64,000 bases of DNA from Ignavibacteriales bacterium (GCA_003538625.1 DPRR01000025.1:1-64000), one strand, 5' to 3'. Positions 33,107-42,331 are shown, counted from the first letter of the stretch. The notes: a model not told the origin generated them from the sequence alone. Program-made: numbers and translations.

Positions 33107-34039
33107 ATGATAGACGTTTCTATAATAATAGTAAATTATAATGGTTTTGATCTTTTAAAGAATTGTCTTCTAACATTCTATAAATATGCTAGAGACTTTA
33201 CATATGAGGTCATTCTTATTGATAATAATTCTATTGAAGGTGATATAAAAGAAATAATTAAAGATTTTAAAGAAATCATCTTAATAGAAAATAAAACCAA
33301 TTTAGGCTATTCCAGAGCAAATAACTTGGGATTAAAGACTGCTAATGGGAAGTACATGTTGTTTCTAAATAACGACGTTCTTTTTACTGAGAATTCGATT
33401 AAAGTGATTTATGATTTTGCTGAAAAACTTGATGATAAAACTTTTATTGGTTGTAAACTTCTTAATCCTGATAAAAGTTGGCAACCCTCTACAGCTAAAT
33501 TTCCTTCAGCTTTGAATTTTATTACTTCTAACTTTTTTCTTTATTTGATTAACCCTTCTTCAAAATATTTTAATAAATATTACCTACAAAGAAAAAGTAT
33601 TAATGTCCCTGTAGAAGTTGATTACGTTCTTGGAGCTTTTTTATTTGGCAGCAGATCAGTACTGTTGAACTTACAGGGATTTGATGAAAGATTTTTCTTT
33701 TATGCAGAAGATATTGATCTTTGTTACAGGCTAAAATTAATGGGTGGCAAAACAATATTTATCCCAACTACTTCTATCATACATATTGGTGGAGCTTCAG
33801 TAAAAAGTAATCAATGGTTTAAATTTAAAAACAAAGCAATTTCTGAATTACAGTTTTTTCAAAAACATAAAAGTGGAATTGAGTTTTTGATTGGAATATT
33901 TACTCATTACACAGGTAACTTAATTCGAATACCAATTTTCTTTGTAATCGGTATTATAATGCTTGATCGACAATTATTAATTCGAAGCTATTTCCATTTA
34001 AAATTATTATTTATCTACCCGAAAAATTTATTTAAATGA
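33107..34039 (+). CDS. Glycosyltransferase family 2 (rhamnosyltransferase-like)
   Basis: A 310-aa GT-A enzyme: VSIIIVNYNGFDLLKNCL at the start, IDNNS, NLGYSRANNLGLKTANGKYMLFLNNDV (metal-binding region), GAFLFGSR, and GFDERFFFYAEDIDLCYRLKLMGG, the signature of WbbL/rhamnosyl-transferase-like members. A C-terminal amphipathic or membrane segment follows. The sugar is not determinable. Overall it resembles the N-terminal half of the gene at 40352. Confidence 0.9.
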   Translation: MIDVSIIIVNYNGFDLLKNCLLTFYKYARDFTYEVILIDNNSIEGDIKEIIKDFKEIILIENKTNLGYSRANNLGLKTANGKYMLFLNNDVLFTENSIKVIYDFAEKLDDKTFIGCKLLNPDKSWQPSTAKFPSALNFITSNFFLYLINPSSKYFNKYYLQRKSINVPVEVDYVLGAFLFGSRSVLLNLQGFDERFFFYAEDIDLCYRLKLMGGKTIFIPTTSIIHIGGASVKSNQWFKFKNKAISELQFFQKHKSGIEFLIGIFTHYTGNLIRIPIFFVIGIIMLDRQLLIRSYFHLKLLFIYPKNLFK

Positions 34040-34049
34040 TAGTTATATC

Positions 34050-34080
34050 AAATCTATTTTTTAAAGATTAGATTTTACTT
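34050..34080. terminator. Possible terminator between convergent genes
   Basis: AAATCTA (34050-34056) and TAGATTT (34069-34075) can pair with a 12-nt loop between two convergent stop codons, with T- and A-rich flanks. The stem is short and AT-rich, so confidence is low. Confidence 0.3.
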
Positions 34081-35139
34081 TTAAAGTACTTTTTTAATTT
34101 TTTCAATCACTCTATTAGGTTGTATATTTTTCATAGATTCGTGAGGACAAATAGGTTTGTAATAACAATCACAGTTAGGATCTGGTTCTAATATTTCCCC
34201 TCTTCCATACAAGTAAAATTCATTTTTATTGAAAATACTATTAAAAATTATTACCTTTTTTTGTAAGCCCATCGCAATATGCATGGCCATTGTTACCGAG
34301 GTTACAACAAGATCACATTCATTTACCAGGGAAATAAATTTTCTAAGCGGAAAATATCCAAAATATTTGGCTCCACTTTCCTTAGAAAGCATTAAATTCT
34401 TTTCATGTTCCTGTTCACCGCCGAGAAGAATCACTTCAAATTCATTTTGAAGCAAAGTTTTTGCTAATTCAATCCAATATTCATTAGGCCAAAGCCTGGA
34501 GGACCATCTCCCGCCGCAGCCTGTATTCAAACCAATTATTTTCTTTGTATGATTTATTTTCCAATTATTTTTTTCTGTTATATCAAGGATGTACTCCTCT
34601 CCATTAAAATTATAATCTAAAATCTCAAACATTTCCTGAACATAATGTTTATTATTTTGTTTGCTCAAATCATCAAAAATACCTGTTAGCCACTTATGTT
34701 CTTCAGCCCTGGATGAGATTGGTTTTGCTCTTCCAAATTCATCAATTGTAAATCCACTTTTCTTTTTAGCATTGATTTGATTCGTCAATGCTATCGCTAT
34801 TGGATCTTTATCTAAAACAATTAACCAATCAAAATCAATCTGTTTTAACAATTCTATACTCTCAACATTAACGTTTAAGATTCTGTCAACCCAGTTTTTA
34901 CTTAATATTTCAGGAGAATAAGTTAACCAAGTAATGAACGAATCTGGATAAACATCTTTTATTTTTCTAAGAATGGGTGTGGTTCTTATGACGTCACCAA
35001 TAGCCCCAAGTTTTATGATCAAAATATTTTGTTCTATTTTTTTGTAGACTGGGCAATTTTGGCAATGATAGCGGTATTCTTTATGCGGTTGACAAGGAAT
35101 ATCACCAAGAAAGTGTAAACAATCAGTATTTATTAGCAT
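34081..35139 (-). CDS. Glycosyltransferase family 9 (heptosyltransferase-like)
   Basis: A 352-aa GT-B enzyme. It starts with a cysteine-rich segment (DCLHFLGDIPCQPHKEYRYHCQNCPVY), then ILIIKLGAIGDVIRTTPILRKI, LNTGCGGRWSSRLWPNEYW, and VILLGGEQEHEKN, all typical of the ADP-heptose:LPS heptosyltransferase family; the N-terminal cysteine form is widespread in several phyla. It is the only gene of the polysaccharide locus on the minus strand and has its own upstream -7 motif, so it is probably regulated separately. Confidence 0.9.
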   Translation of the reverse strand: MLINTDCLHFLGDIPCQPHKEYRYHCQNCPVYKKIEQNILIIKLGAIGDVIRTTPILRKIKDVYPDSFITWLTYSPEILSKNWVDRILNVNVESIELLKQIDFDWLIVLDKDPIAIALTNQINAKKKSGFTIDEFGRAKPISSRAEEHKWLTGIFDDLSKQNNKHYVQEMFEILDYNFNGEEYILDITEKNNWKINHTKKIIGLNTGCGGRWSSRLWPNEYWIELAKTLLQNEFEVILLGGEQEHEKNLMLSKESGAKYFGYFPLRKFISLVNECDLVVTSVTMAMHIAMGLQKKVIIFNSIFNKNEFYLYGRGEILEPDPNCDCYYKPICPHESMKNIQPNRVIEKIKKVL

Positions 35140-35202
35140 AAGCTTTTCTTTGATATGATTAAAATAATATGTTAATCTTCTTTGATAAAGTTTTTATATT
35201 TA

Positions 35203-35210
35203 CAAAGTTA
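35203..35210 (-). promoter_or_regulatory. -7 promoter motif TAACTTTG for the minus-strand glycosyltransferase
   Basis: On the minus strand TAACTTTG lies 63 nt upstream of the ATG at 35139. It is identical to the -7 element of the operon promoter at 27867-27874. The -33 partner is unclear. Confidence 0.35.
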
Positions 35211-35285
35211 ATGAAAATAATAAATTATTCGAATTAAACAGAAAAGTTGTTAGTTTATAAATTTTATAGTGGCCTCTAAACGATT

Positions 35286-36497
35286 ATGAAAATTCTCCAA
35301 ATCAGCCCACAGATTTCATTTCCACCAGATAGTGGAGGTAGATTAAGTATTTATGGCATTACAAAATCTTTAGCTGAGAGAGGGCATAAGGTTACCTTCG
35401 TTTGTTATACAAACAAACCAATCAGTGAAAGCACAATAAATGAACTGAAAAAAATTTGTAATCCTGTGTTTATAGAATGGAAAATTAATAATAGTATTAA
35501 AACCGCAGTTCAAAATTTATTTTCAAAAGTTCCCTACAACATATCCAAATATTACTCAAAAAAACTAAAGATTTTTCTTATTGACTACTTAAAACATAAT
35601 GCAGTTGATGTTGTTCATGTAGATCACCTTCACATGGCTTGGATAATTGATATTATAAGAAAGGTTAGCAATGTTCCTGTCATTTTACGCGAGCATAATC
35701 TTGAAATGAAAATTATGGAAAGGTATTCTGAAGATCAATCAAATATTTTATTCAAGTACTATTCTAAATTACAGTTTAAGAAATTTTTATTATACGAACC
35801 AGATCAATGTAGAAAATTTAATCGTTGTTTGATGGTAAGTAAGGAAGATGAAAAATCACTACTTAACTTAAATCCAAACATCAAGACTAAAGTTATTCCA
35901 ATTGGTGTCGACAAAAAAATATTCAGTTGGCATAAATCAGAAGATATTCCTTTTTCGATATTTCATTTAGGAGCGTTAGACTGGCAACCTAATTATGATG
36001 GTTTATCATGGATACTGAATGAAGTCTTCCCTAAAGTTGTCGATGTGCATCCAAATTCAAAACTATATGTTTATGGCAGAGGTGGTGACAGATTAAATAT
36101 TTCAAATAATATTAAAAATAATGTTATTATTAAAGGATATGTTGAAAATATTTGGGATGAAGTTAAAGACAAACAGATTTTACTAGTTCCTTTAAGAGTA
36201 GGGAGCGGGATGCGAGTGAAGATAATAGAAATGTTAGGCGCTGGATACTTAATAATTTCAACTTCTATTGGTAAAGAGGGAATCGATGTTACAGACGGAA
36301 AGCATATTTTTATTGCCGATAACAGTGAAACATTTGTAAAAAAAATAATGGATATATTTGAAAAAAGAATAGATGCCGAAAGTGTTACGAAAAGTGCACG
36401 AAATATTATTAAACAAAAGTATGATTGGGAAAACATCGCTGCTGATTTAGAGACCGAGTATTTGAATTCAATCAATGAAATAAACATAAAAGCATAA
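35286..36497 (+). CDS. Glycosyltransferase family 4
   Basis: A 403-aa GT-B glycosyltransferase. Seen: KILQISPQISFPPDSGGRLSIYGITKSLAERGHKVTFV at the start, VPVILREHNLEMKIMERY, VIPIGVDKKIF, the donor-site segment PLRVGSGMRVKIIEMLGAGYLIISTSIGKEGI, and a C-terminal YDWENIAADLETEY. It is followed immediately by a related glycosyltransferase, suggesting consecutive additions to the same repeat unit. Sugar specificity is unknown. Confidence 0.92.
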   Translation: MKILQISPQISFPPDSGGRLSIYGITKSLAERGHKVTFVCYTNKPISESTINELKKICNPVFIEWKINNSIKTAVQNLFSKVPYNISKYYSKKLKIFLIDYLKHNAVDVVHVDHLHMAWIIDIIRKVSNVPVILREHNLEMKIMERYSEDQSNILFKYYSKLQFKKFLLYEPDQCRKFNRCLMVSKEDEKSLLNLNPNIKTKVIPIGVDKKIFSWHKSEDIPFSIFHLGALDWQPNYDGLSWILNEVFPKVVDVHPNSKLYVYGRGGDRLNISNNIKNNVIIKGYVENIWDEVKDKQILLVPLRVGSGMRVKIIEMLGAGYLIISTSIGKEGIDVTDGKHIFIADNSETFVKKIMDIFEKRIDAESVTKSARNIIKQKYDWENIAADLETEYLNSINEINIKA

Positions 36498-36498
36498 T

Positions 36499-37701
36499 TT
36501 GAAAATATTAATCATCACACCTAGAATTCCTTATCCGCCCTATAGAGGTGATAAATTAAAAATATTTAACATCTCTAAAATCCTTTTAAAAAATAATGAT
36601 ATTCATATAATTACATTTTACAGGAATGGTAAAGATAAAGAGTTTGTTAAACCATTAGAGGAAATGGGGATAAAAGTTACTTTGATTAAACTTACATTAA
36701 TAATTTCCTTTATTAATGTCCTGATTGCGATTTTTCAGAAGAGCCCGTTTCAGGTTGCCTGGTATAGATCTATAAAGATGCAAAAGTCCGTTGATACATT
36801 AATAAAGGATAATAACTTTGATATCGTGTATCATCATCTCATTCGTACGGCACAATATTACTCCCAAAGTACGACTAATTTTCATCTAAATGTAATCGAT
36901 TTTACCGATGCGGTGTCGCTTTATCTCAGCAGGATGGTAAAGCAAGAGAGGAATTTCTTTAAAAAACTATTTATTAGATCGGAATTAAAAAGAATAAACA
37001 ATTATGAAAAAATTGCTGAAAAATTTGATGTTCTGTTTATTTGTTCAGAAATAGATAAAAATTTTTTAATAGATAAGGGAATTAAGCAGGATATACAAAT
37101 ATTAAATAATGGAATAGATACAGATTATTTTTTTAGTGAGCAAAAAGATTATGACCGTAAGAGAATTATTTTTACGGGAAATATGCCTTATTATGCAAAT
37201 GCAGATGCAGCACTTTATTTTGCTAAAGAAATTTTTCCGTTAATAATTAAAAAAGATCCTGAAATAAAATTTTATATTGTAGGGCAGCAGCCTTCAGTAT
37301 CGATAAAACAACTTGCATCAGATAATATTTTTATAACGGGCTATGTTAAGGATATAAAAGCGGAATATCTAAAAAGTGCCGTTAATATTGCACCCATGCG
37401 GTTTGGTGCAGGTACTTTAAATAAAGTTCTGGAATCAATTGCACTTGGTGTTCCTGTTGTTGCAACTTCAATATCTATGCTTGGGCTTCCTAAAGAATTG
37501 ATGAAATTTGTTTTTATTGCAGATTCACCAGAACAATTTGCTAACACTGTTTTACAAATTATCAATAATACTTCAATAAGATCTGAATTAATGAATGAGG
37601 GAAAAGAAATTATAAGCCGAATGTTAAGTTGGAATAACTTAGTAAGAGATTTTGAATTATTTTTAGAGAAAAAATTGAATCAGAAAACGATAAAGTTATA
37701 A
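36499..37701 (+). CDS. Glycosyltransferase family 4, paralogue of the preceding gene
   Basis: A 400-aa GT-B enzyme starting at TTG (36499), one base after the preceding stop. KILIITPRIPYPPYRGDKLKIFN matches the start of its neighbour, and the donor-site region reads PMRFGAGTLNKVLESIALGVPVVATSISMLGL. The two genes probably arose by duplication and then diverged. Its stop overlaps the ATG of the sugar-phosphate transferase by one base (TAATG), so translation is likely coupled. Confidence 0.92.
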   Translation: MKILIITPRIPYPPYRGDKLKIFNISKILLKNNDIHIITFYRNGKDKEFVKPLEEMGIKVTLIKLTLIISFINVLIAIFQKSPFQVAWYRSIKMQKSVDTLIKDNNFDIVYHHLIRTAQYYSQSTTNFHLNVIDFTDAVSLYLSRMVKQERNFFKKLFIRSELKRINNYEKIAEKFDVLFICSEIDKNFLIDKGIKQDIQILNNGIDTDYFFSEQKDYDRKRIIFTGNMPYYANADAALYFAKEIFPLIIKKDPEIKFYIVGQQPSVSIKQLASDNIFITGYVKDIKAEYLKSAVNIAPMRFGAGTLNKVLESIALGVPVVATSISMLGLPKELMKFVFIADSPEQFANTVLQIINNTSIRSELMNEGKEIISRMLSWNNLVRDFELFLEKKLNQKTIKL

Positions 37702-39104
37702 TGTCCAAATCCGTAGAAAAAATATTACTGCTTCTTATAGATTTTCTGATGATAAATCTTGCCTGGTTTGTTTACAGCTATATCCGTTTACAGACAGGCT
37801 GGTTTAATTTAATTATCGCTCCTGAGTTCTTTATCCCGATGCTTGTAATTTATTTTTACTGGCTTCTTATTTTTACTTTTGTTGGAATGTACCGAACCTG
37901 GTTTGCATCTTCCCGGTTCGATGAAATCTCAACTTTATTTAAAGCTACATTCTTTGGTGTCTTTCTTCTTTTCTTTTTGATCTTTGTCGATGACTATATG
38001 CACAATGTAGCAACAGCAACCCGCATATTAATATTTATCTATTGGGGATTGTTCCTGTTATTTGTTGGTTCAGGCAGAATTTTTATAAGAAGTGTGCAGC
38101 GTAATTTATTAATTAAAGGAATTGGCAGAAGAAATGGATTGGTAATCGGATATAATATTAGAGGCAGAGAAGTTGTTGACTCAATATCTAATGCTCCTGC
38201 ACTTGGAATTGATATCAGAGCTTTCGTCGCTGTAAGAAATGAAAACATCGGCAAAGATTATAATGGAATTAAAGTTGAAGGAACCACAAATCATCTAATA
38301 GAGTTAATTGAAAAGCACAACGCCAAAGAAATTATAATAGCACTCGAAAAAGAAGATCACGATGTGCTAGTTGATGTTATATCCAGAACTGAAGGAAAAA
38401 ATCTCAACTTAAAAATTGTACCCGATCTTTATGAAATATTAAGCGGTCAGGCTCGCACCAGCCAGATTTATGGAATTCCGCTTATTGATATAATGCCGGA
38501 ATTAATGCCTGAGTGGGAAAAAAAACTTAAACGTCTAATGGATATTTCAATTTCTTTTTTAATCTTGATTGTAAGTTCACCAATAATAATATTAACAGCA
38601 ATTGCAATTAAGATTGACAGCGAGGGACCGGTATTATTTAAACAGGAAAGACTAGGACAGAATGGTAAACCGTTTAATGTTTACAAATTTCGTTCAATGA
38701 TTAAAGATGCAGAAAAATATACGGGTCCGGTATGGTCACAAAAAGATGATCCGCGTGTTACAAGAATGGGCAGGTTTGTTAGAAGAGTCAGGATAGATGA
38801 GATTCCGCAAATGTTTAACGTTCTTAAAGGTGAAATGAGTTTAGTAGGTCCCAGACCTGAACGTGCTTTTTTTGTAGAGAAACTTTCACAGGAAATTCCA
38901 TATTACAAAAGAAGATTAAAAGTTCGTCCCGGTGTAACAGGCTGGGCACAAATAAAACACAAGTATGATGAATCCATTGAGGATGTCAAAATTAAATTAC
39001 GATATGATTTATTCTATATAGAAAATATGTCGATAAGAATGGATTTTAAAATCCTGCTGCGTACCGTGTTTGTAGTTTTATTTGGCAAAGGACATTATGA
39101 TTAG
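37701..39104 (+). CDS. Undecaprenyl-phosphate sugar phosphotransferase (WbaP/WcaJ family)
   Basis: A 467-aa polytopic initiating transferase that links the first sugar phosphate to undecaprenyl phosphate. Seen: four N-terminal membrane helices, a CoA-binding-like domain (NGLVIGYNIRGREVVDSI), a re-entrant helix near residue 285, and the catalytic domain with GPVLFKQERLGQNGKPFNVYKFRSM, RRVRIDEIPQMFNVLKGEMSLVGPRPE and VRPGVTGWAQI. Length is typical. The stop codon abuts the left inverted repeat of the four-helix-bundle cassette. Confidence 0.94.
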   Translation: MSKSVEKILLLLIDFLMINLAWFVYSYIRLQTGWFNLIIAPEFFIPMLVIYFYWLLIFTFVGMYRTWFASSRFDEISTLFKATFFGVFLLFFLIFVDDYMHNVATATRILIFIYWGLFLLFVGSGRIFIRSVQRNLLIKGIGRRNGLVIGYNIRGREVVDSISNAPALGIDIRAFVAVRNENIGKDYNGIKVEGTTNHLIELIEKHNAKEIIIALEKEDHDVLVDVISRTEGKNLNLKIVPDLYEILSGQARTSQIYGIPLIDIMPELMPEWEKKLKRLMDISISFLILIVSSPIIILTAIAIKIDSEGPVLFKQERLGQNGKPFNVYKFRSMIKDAEKYTGPVWSQKDDPRVTRMGRFVRRVRIDEIPQMFNVLKGEMSLVGPRPERAFFVEKLSQEIPYYKRRLKVRPGVTGWAQIKHKYDESIEDVKIKLRYDLFYIENMSIRMDFKILLRTVFVVLFGKGHYD

Positions 39105-39109
39105 CGCGG

Positions 39110-39609
39110 AGAGCATAGCGCAAAGCGCATGGCGTGAAGATCAAATGTCAGAACGCTTTGCGCAGAGAGTAATTAAATTTAGCCGTTTTATTAAAAGATT
39201 AAGGAAAGTTTTATGAAATCGAAATTTAGATTTCAGGACTTAGAAATTTGGAAGCTTGCTATTGAAATTGCTGATGAGTTATTTGATATTGCAGATGGGC
39301 TTGAACAAAAACATTTATTCCGTTTTGCTGAACAACTAAGAGCTGCAGGAATGAGTATGTCAAATAATATTGCTGAAGGTTCGGGTTCTGAATGGAAAAA
39401 AGAATTTAAGAATTTCTTAAACATCGCAAGAAGATCAGCATTCGAAAACGCAAATATTTTAATCATACTAAATAGAAGAAAATTATTGGCTGAGGATGTT
39501 GTTGAGAGACTTCTTGATAAACTTGATAAAGAATGCAGAATGATAACTAATTTTAAAAAAACATTATAAATTATTTTAATTTGCTATGCGCCCTGCGCTA
39601 TGCTCTGTG
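39110..39609. mobile_element. Cassette bounded by inverted repeats carrying a four-helix-bundle gene
   Basis: The left end, AGAGCATAGCGCA-AA-GCGCAT (39110-39130), is nearly the reverse complement of the right end (about 39587-39607, read as AGAGCATAGCGCA-GG-GCGCAT), with two mismatches in 21. The left end also forms a local hairpin: GCGCAAAGCG (39118-39127) with CGCTTTGCGC (39154-39163). Between the ends is one gene of the 23S rRNA intervening-sequence protein family. In Leptospira and Coxiella, such proteins are encoded in rRNA insertions closed by terminal stems; here the unit sits between protein genes. Mobility is inferred. Confidence 0.5.
39213..39569 (+). CDS. Four-helix-bundle protein (S23/intervening-sequence protein family)
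   Basis: A 118-aa all-helical protein with the family pattern FRFQDLEIWKLAIEIADELFDIADGL, SMSNNIAEGSGSEWKKEFKNFLNIARRSAFE, and a C-terminal helix. Relatives are the proteins encoded in 23S rRNA intervening sequences and the Avd accessory proteins of diversity-generating retroelements. Function is unknown; nucleic-acid binding is suspected for the family. AAGGAAAG lies about 5 nt before the ATG. No reverse transcriptase or variable repeat is nearby, so an Avd role is unlikely. Confidence 0.88.
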   Translation: MKSKFRFQDLEIWKLAIEIADELFDIADGLEQKHLFRFAEQLRAAGMSMSNNIAEGSGSEWKKEFKNFLNIARRSAFENANILIILNRRKLLAEDVVERLLDKLDKECRMITNFKKTL

Positions 39610-39617
39610 CAAAAATT

Positions 39618-40340
39618 ATGATTAGTCAAAAAAGTCTGGTTATAATCCCCACATACAACGAGCTGGAAAATCTTCCGAGGCTTATTCCAATTGTTTTGTC
39701 GCAGGATGAAGGCATTCATATTCTAATTGTTGATGATGGTTCTCCTGACGGGACGGGCGAGTTTGTTAAAGAGGAAATGAAAAAAAATGATCGTATTCAT
39801 CTTTTAGAACGTGAAAAGAAAATGGGATTGGGCACCGCATATATTGCAGGGTTTAAATATGCTTTGCAAAATAATTATGATTGTGTTTTTGAAATGGATG
39901 CTGATTTTTCTCATGATCCAAATGAGCTTAAAAATTTTTTAATTGCAATTAAAGATAATGACCTGGTTTTAGGAAGCAGGTATATAAATGGCGTGCGAGT
40001 ACTTAACTGGCCAATGGCAAGACTATTGTTAAGCTTCTTTGCAAGCGTGTATACCAGACTTATTACCGGTTTACCTGTTCGCGATGCTACCGGCGGATTT
40101 AAATGTTTTCGCAGAAAAGTATTGGAATCAATTGATCTGGATAAGATTAAATCTAACGGTTATTCTTTTCAGATTGAAATGACATTTAAAGCATTTGCCA
40201 AAGGATTTAAGATTAAAGAGATACCAATAATCTTTATAGATCGAGTTAAAGGTAAATCAAAAATGTCTAAAAAAATTGTGCGAGAGGCTGTAACTATGGT
40301 TTGGAAACTAAGGCTGCAGCATATGTTTGGTAAATTGTAA
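39618..40340 (+). CDS. Polyprenol-phosphate mannosyltransferase-like GT2 enzyme
   Basis: A 240-aa GT2 enzyme like dolichol-phosphate mannose synthase without membrane anchors: SLVIIPTYNELENLPRLIP, HILIVDDGSPDGTGEF, FEMDADFSHDPNEL, GSRYINGV, VRDATGGFKCFRRKVL and FIDRVKGKSKMSKKIV. It probably charges polyprenyl phosphate with a hexose for use outside the membrane. An ATG at 39600 lies inside the right inverted repeat of the preceding cassette; ATG at 39618 fits the family start. Confidence 0.93.
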   Translation: MISQKSLVIIPTYNELENLPRLIPIVLSQDEGIHILIVDDGSPDGTGEFVKEEMKKNDRIHLLEREKKMGLGTAYIAGFKYALQNNYDCVFEMDADFSHDPNELKNFLIAIKDNDLVLGSRYINGVRVLNWPMARLLLSFFASVYTRLITGLPVRDATGGFKCFRRKVLESIDLDKIKSNGYSFQIEMTFKAFAKGFKIKEIPIIFIDRVKGKSKMSKKIVREAVTMVWKLRLQHMFGKL

Positions 40341-40351
40341 GGATCATATAT

Positions 40352-42331
40352 TTGGATCTTTCAATAATCATAGTAAACTACAACGTAAAAGAATTCCTCC
40401 AGAATTTAATTCACTCCGTAGAAAAAGCCACTCTTAATCTTACCAAAGAAATTATAATTGTTGATAATGCTTCTGACGACGGCAGTGTTGATTTTATCAA
40501 AGAAAAATTTCCAAACGTAAAACTGATAGCTAATCAAAAAAATCTGGGTTTTGGTAAAGCAAATAATATTGGTTTAAAACTTGCGACGGGAGAATATATA
40601 TTACTCATAAATCCCGATACGTTAGTTGCTGAGGATACATTCGAAAAAATGATTCAGTTCTTTAAGGATACTCCAGCCGCGGGATTAGCCGGATGTAAAA
40701 TATTAAATCCTGATGGAACCCTTCAACTTGCATGCAGAAGAAGTTTCCCCGGTCCCTGGACATCTTTTACAAAAGTTACCGGTTTAAGTACACTCTTTCC
40801 GAAAAGTAAAATTTTTGCACGTTACAATCTTACCTACCTTGATGAAAATAAAAGTTATGAAGTTGATGCAATATCAGGTTCATTTATGATGATGCGAAGA
40901 TCTGTTTATGAAAAAGTTGGTGGATTTGATGAACAGTTTTTTATGTATGGTGAGGATCTGGATTTATGTTATAGAATTCAAAAATCAGGTTTTAAAGTTT
41001 ATTATGTTCACTCAACTCAGATTATACATTACAAGGGGGAAAGCACCAAAAGAAGCAGTCTGGATGAGACAAAAGTTTTTTATAATGCTATGCACTTATT
41101 TGTAAAAAAACATTTGTCAAGTTCTTTTCTTGTCGGATTGATATTGCGAAGCGCTATTGTTATTAGAAGTTTATTCGCATTTATTGGAGTTCGTAAGCTC
41201 ATATTCATATCACTTATTCTGGATTTTATTTTCTTTGATCTATGCTTATTTGCTGCTGAAAAGATTTATCATAATTTAAGTGATTGGAAGGGATTTCCCT
41301 TATATGCAATCCCAATTGTTTACTCAGTGCCGGCATTACTTCAGATATTTGTTTCATTAGCAATAGGCAATCACAAAAAAGATAAGTTATCAGTTTCAAA
41401 AACATTATTATCAATACTTATTAGTCTGCCCATACTAACATCATTAACTTTTTTCTTTAAAGATTTTGCATTCAGTCGCGCCATTGTATTAATAACTTAC
41501 TCCTTTTTATTCATAGCCCTTTCTGCGTGGCGAATAGCTTTTAAAATTATATTTAAAGCCGGTTTGGTTGATGATGAACTTAAACAGAAAAGAACACTTA
41601 TTGTTGGATTGGACGAAAGTGCATTGCAAATCGGCAAGAAAATACGGAAGAAAAAAACAGATAGAAGAATCGTTATAGGACTTATTGGTTTTTCTAATAA
41701 AAATATTGGAGATAAATTAGAATCATTTGAGGTAATAGGAACAGATCAGAATATAAAAAGAGTTATAAGAGAAAATAAAATTAATGAGATTATTTTTTCT
41801 TCAGGTGAGTTATCATACAATAAAATGATGGAAATAGTTGGCAAATGCCGTGAAGAAAATGTCGAGTTTAAAGTTGTAGGAAACAATCTTGATTTTATAG
41901 TCGGCAAAACAGCCGTTACTTTACTTGATGATATGCCGGTAATTGAATTAAACTATAATATCACACAGCCACAGCAGAGATTTATTAAGGGATTATTTGA
42001 TTATTCAATTGTTTTACCTTCTCTGATATTGTTGTATCCATTCATATTTTTTAAAAGCAAACTGTTAAATAAGCAATCGGATTTTACTAAATTTGTTTTA
42101 GGTTTTACAAAAGTTGTCAGCGGTAAAGCAAGCCTGGTCGGTCCGGAATCATATGATCAATCGGAGGATAATTTTTTAGGTAAAACAGGTTTAACCGGAT
42201 ATTGGTATATTGAAAATGGAAATCCGGAAGAATTAGATAAATTAAATTTTTATTACGCAAAAAATCAGAACATTTGGCTGGATTTAGAGATACTTGTTAA
42301 ATCGTTAAATAAAATGTGGAGCAATAAGTAA
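40352..42331 (+). CDS. Glycosyltransferase family 2 fused to a degenerate sugar-phosphate transferase
   Basis: A 659-aa protein starting at TTG (40352). Residues 1 to about 235 are a WbbL-like GT2 domain (LSIIIVNYNVKEFLQNLI; LINPDT; GGFDEQFFMYGEDLDLCYRI). Membrane helices follow (about 265-400), then a CoA-binding-like domain (KRTLIVGLDESALQIGKKI) and a WbaP-like C-terminus keeping ASLVGPESYDQ, KTGLTGYWYI and IWLDLEILVKSL. Compared with the true transferase at 37701, it lacks the KFRSM segment and the DEIPQ motif, so phosphotransferase activity is doubtful; it may be an anchor or regulator. The frame is intact. Confidence 0.85.
   Translation: MDLSIIIVNYNVKEFLQNLIHSVEKATLNLTKEIIIVDNASDDGSVDFIKEKFPNVKLIANQKNLGFGKANNIGLKLATGEYILLINPDTLVAEDTFEKMIQFFKDTPAAGLAGCKILNPDGTLQLACRRSFPGPWTSFTKVTGLSTLFPKSKIFARYNLTYLDENKSYEVDAISGSFMMMRRSVYEKVGGFDEQFFMYGEDLDLCYRIQKSGFKVYYVHSTQIIHYKGESTKRSSLDETKVFYNAMHLFVKKHLSSSFLVGLILRSAIVIRSLFAFIGVRKLIFISLILDFIFFDLCLFAAEKIYHNLSDWKGFPLYAIPIVYSVPALLQIFVSLAIGNHKKDKLSVSKTLLSILISLPILTSLTFFFKDFAFSRAIVLITYSFLFIALSAWRIAFKIIFKAGLVDDELKQKRTLIVGLDESALQIGKKIRKKKTDRRIVIGLIGFSNKNIGDKLESFEVIGTDQNIKRVIRENKINEIIFSSGELSYNKMMEIVGKCREENVEFKVVGNNLDFIVGKTAVTLLDDMPVIELNYNITQPQQRFIKGLFDYSIVLPSLILLYPFIFFKSKLLNKQSDFTKFVLGFTKVVSGKASLVGPESYDQSEDNFLGKTGLTGYWYIENGNPEELDKLNFYYAKNQNIWLDLEILVKSLNKMWSNK

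Noticed and set aside
34081..35139. N-terminal cysteine cluster of the GT9 protein as a new metal site
   Set aside because: The same cysteine-rich start occurs in many GT9 proteins of other phyla, so it is not new.
36071..36487. Antisense open frame of 138 codons within a glycosyltransferase gene
   Set aside because: Runs opposite to a well-supported GT4 gene; its hydrophobic composition arises from the complement of lysine- and asparagine-rich codons.
39213..39569. Four-helix-bundle gene as the Avd component of a diversity-generating retroelement
   Set aside because: No reverse transcriptase, template repeat or variable repeat is found in the window.
39600..39617. Upstream ATG for the mannosyltransferase-like gene
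   Set aside because: It lies in the right inverted repeat of the cassette and adds residues not seen in the family; 39618 fits better.
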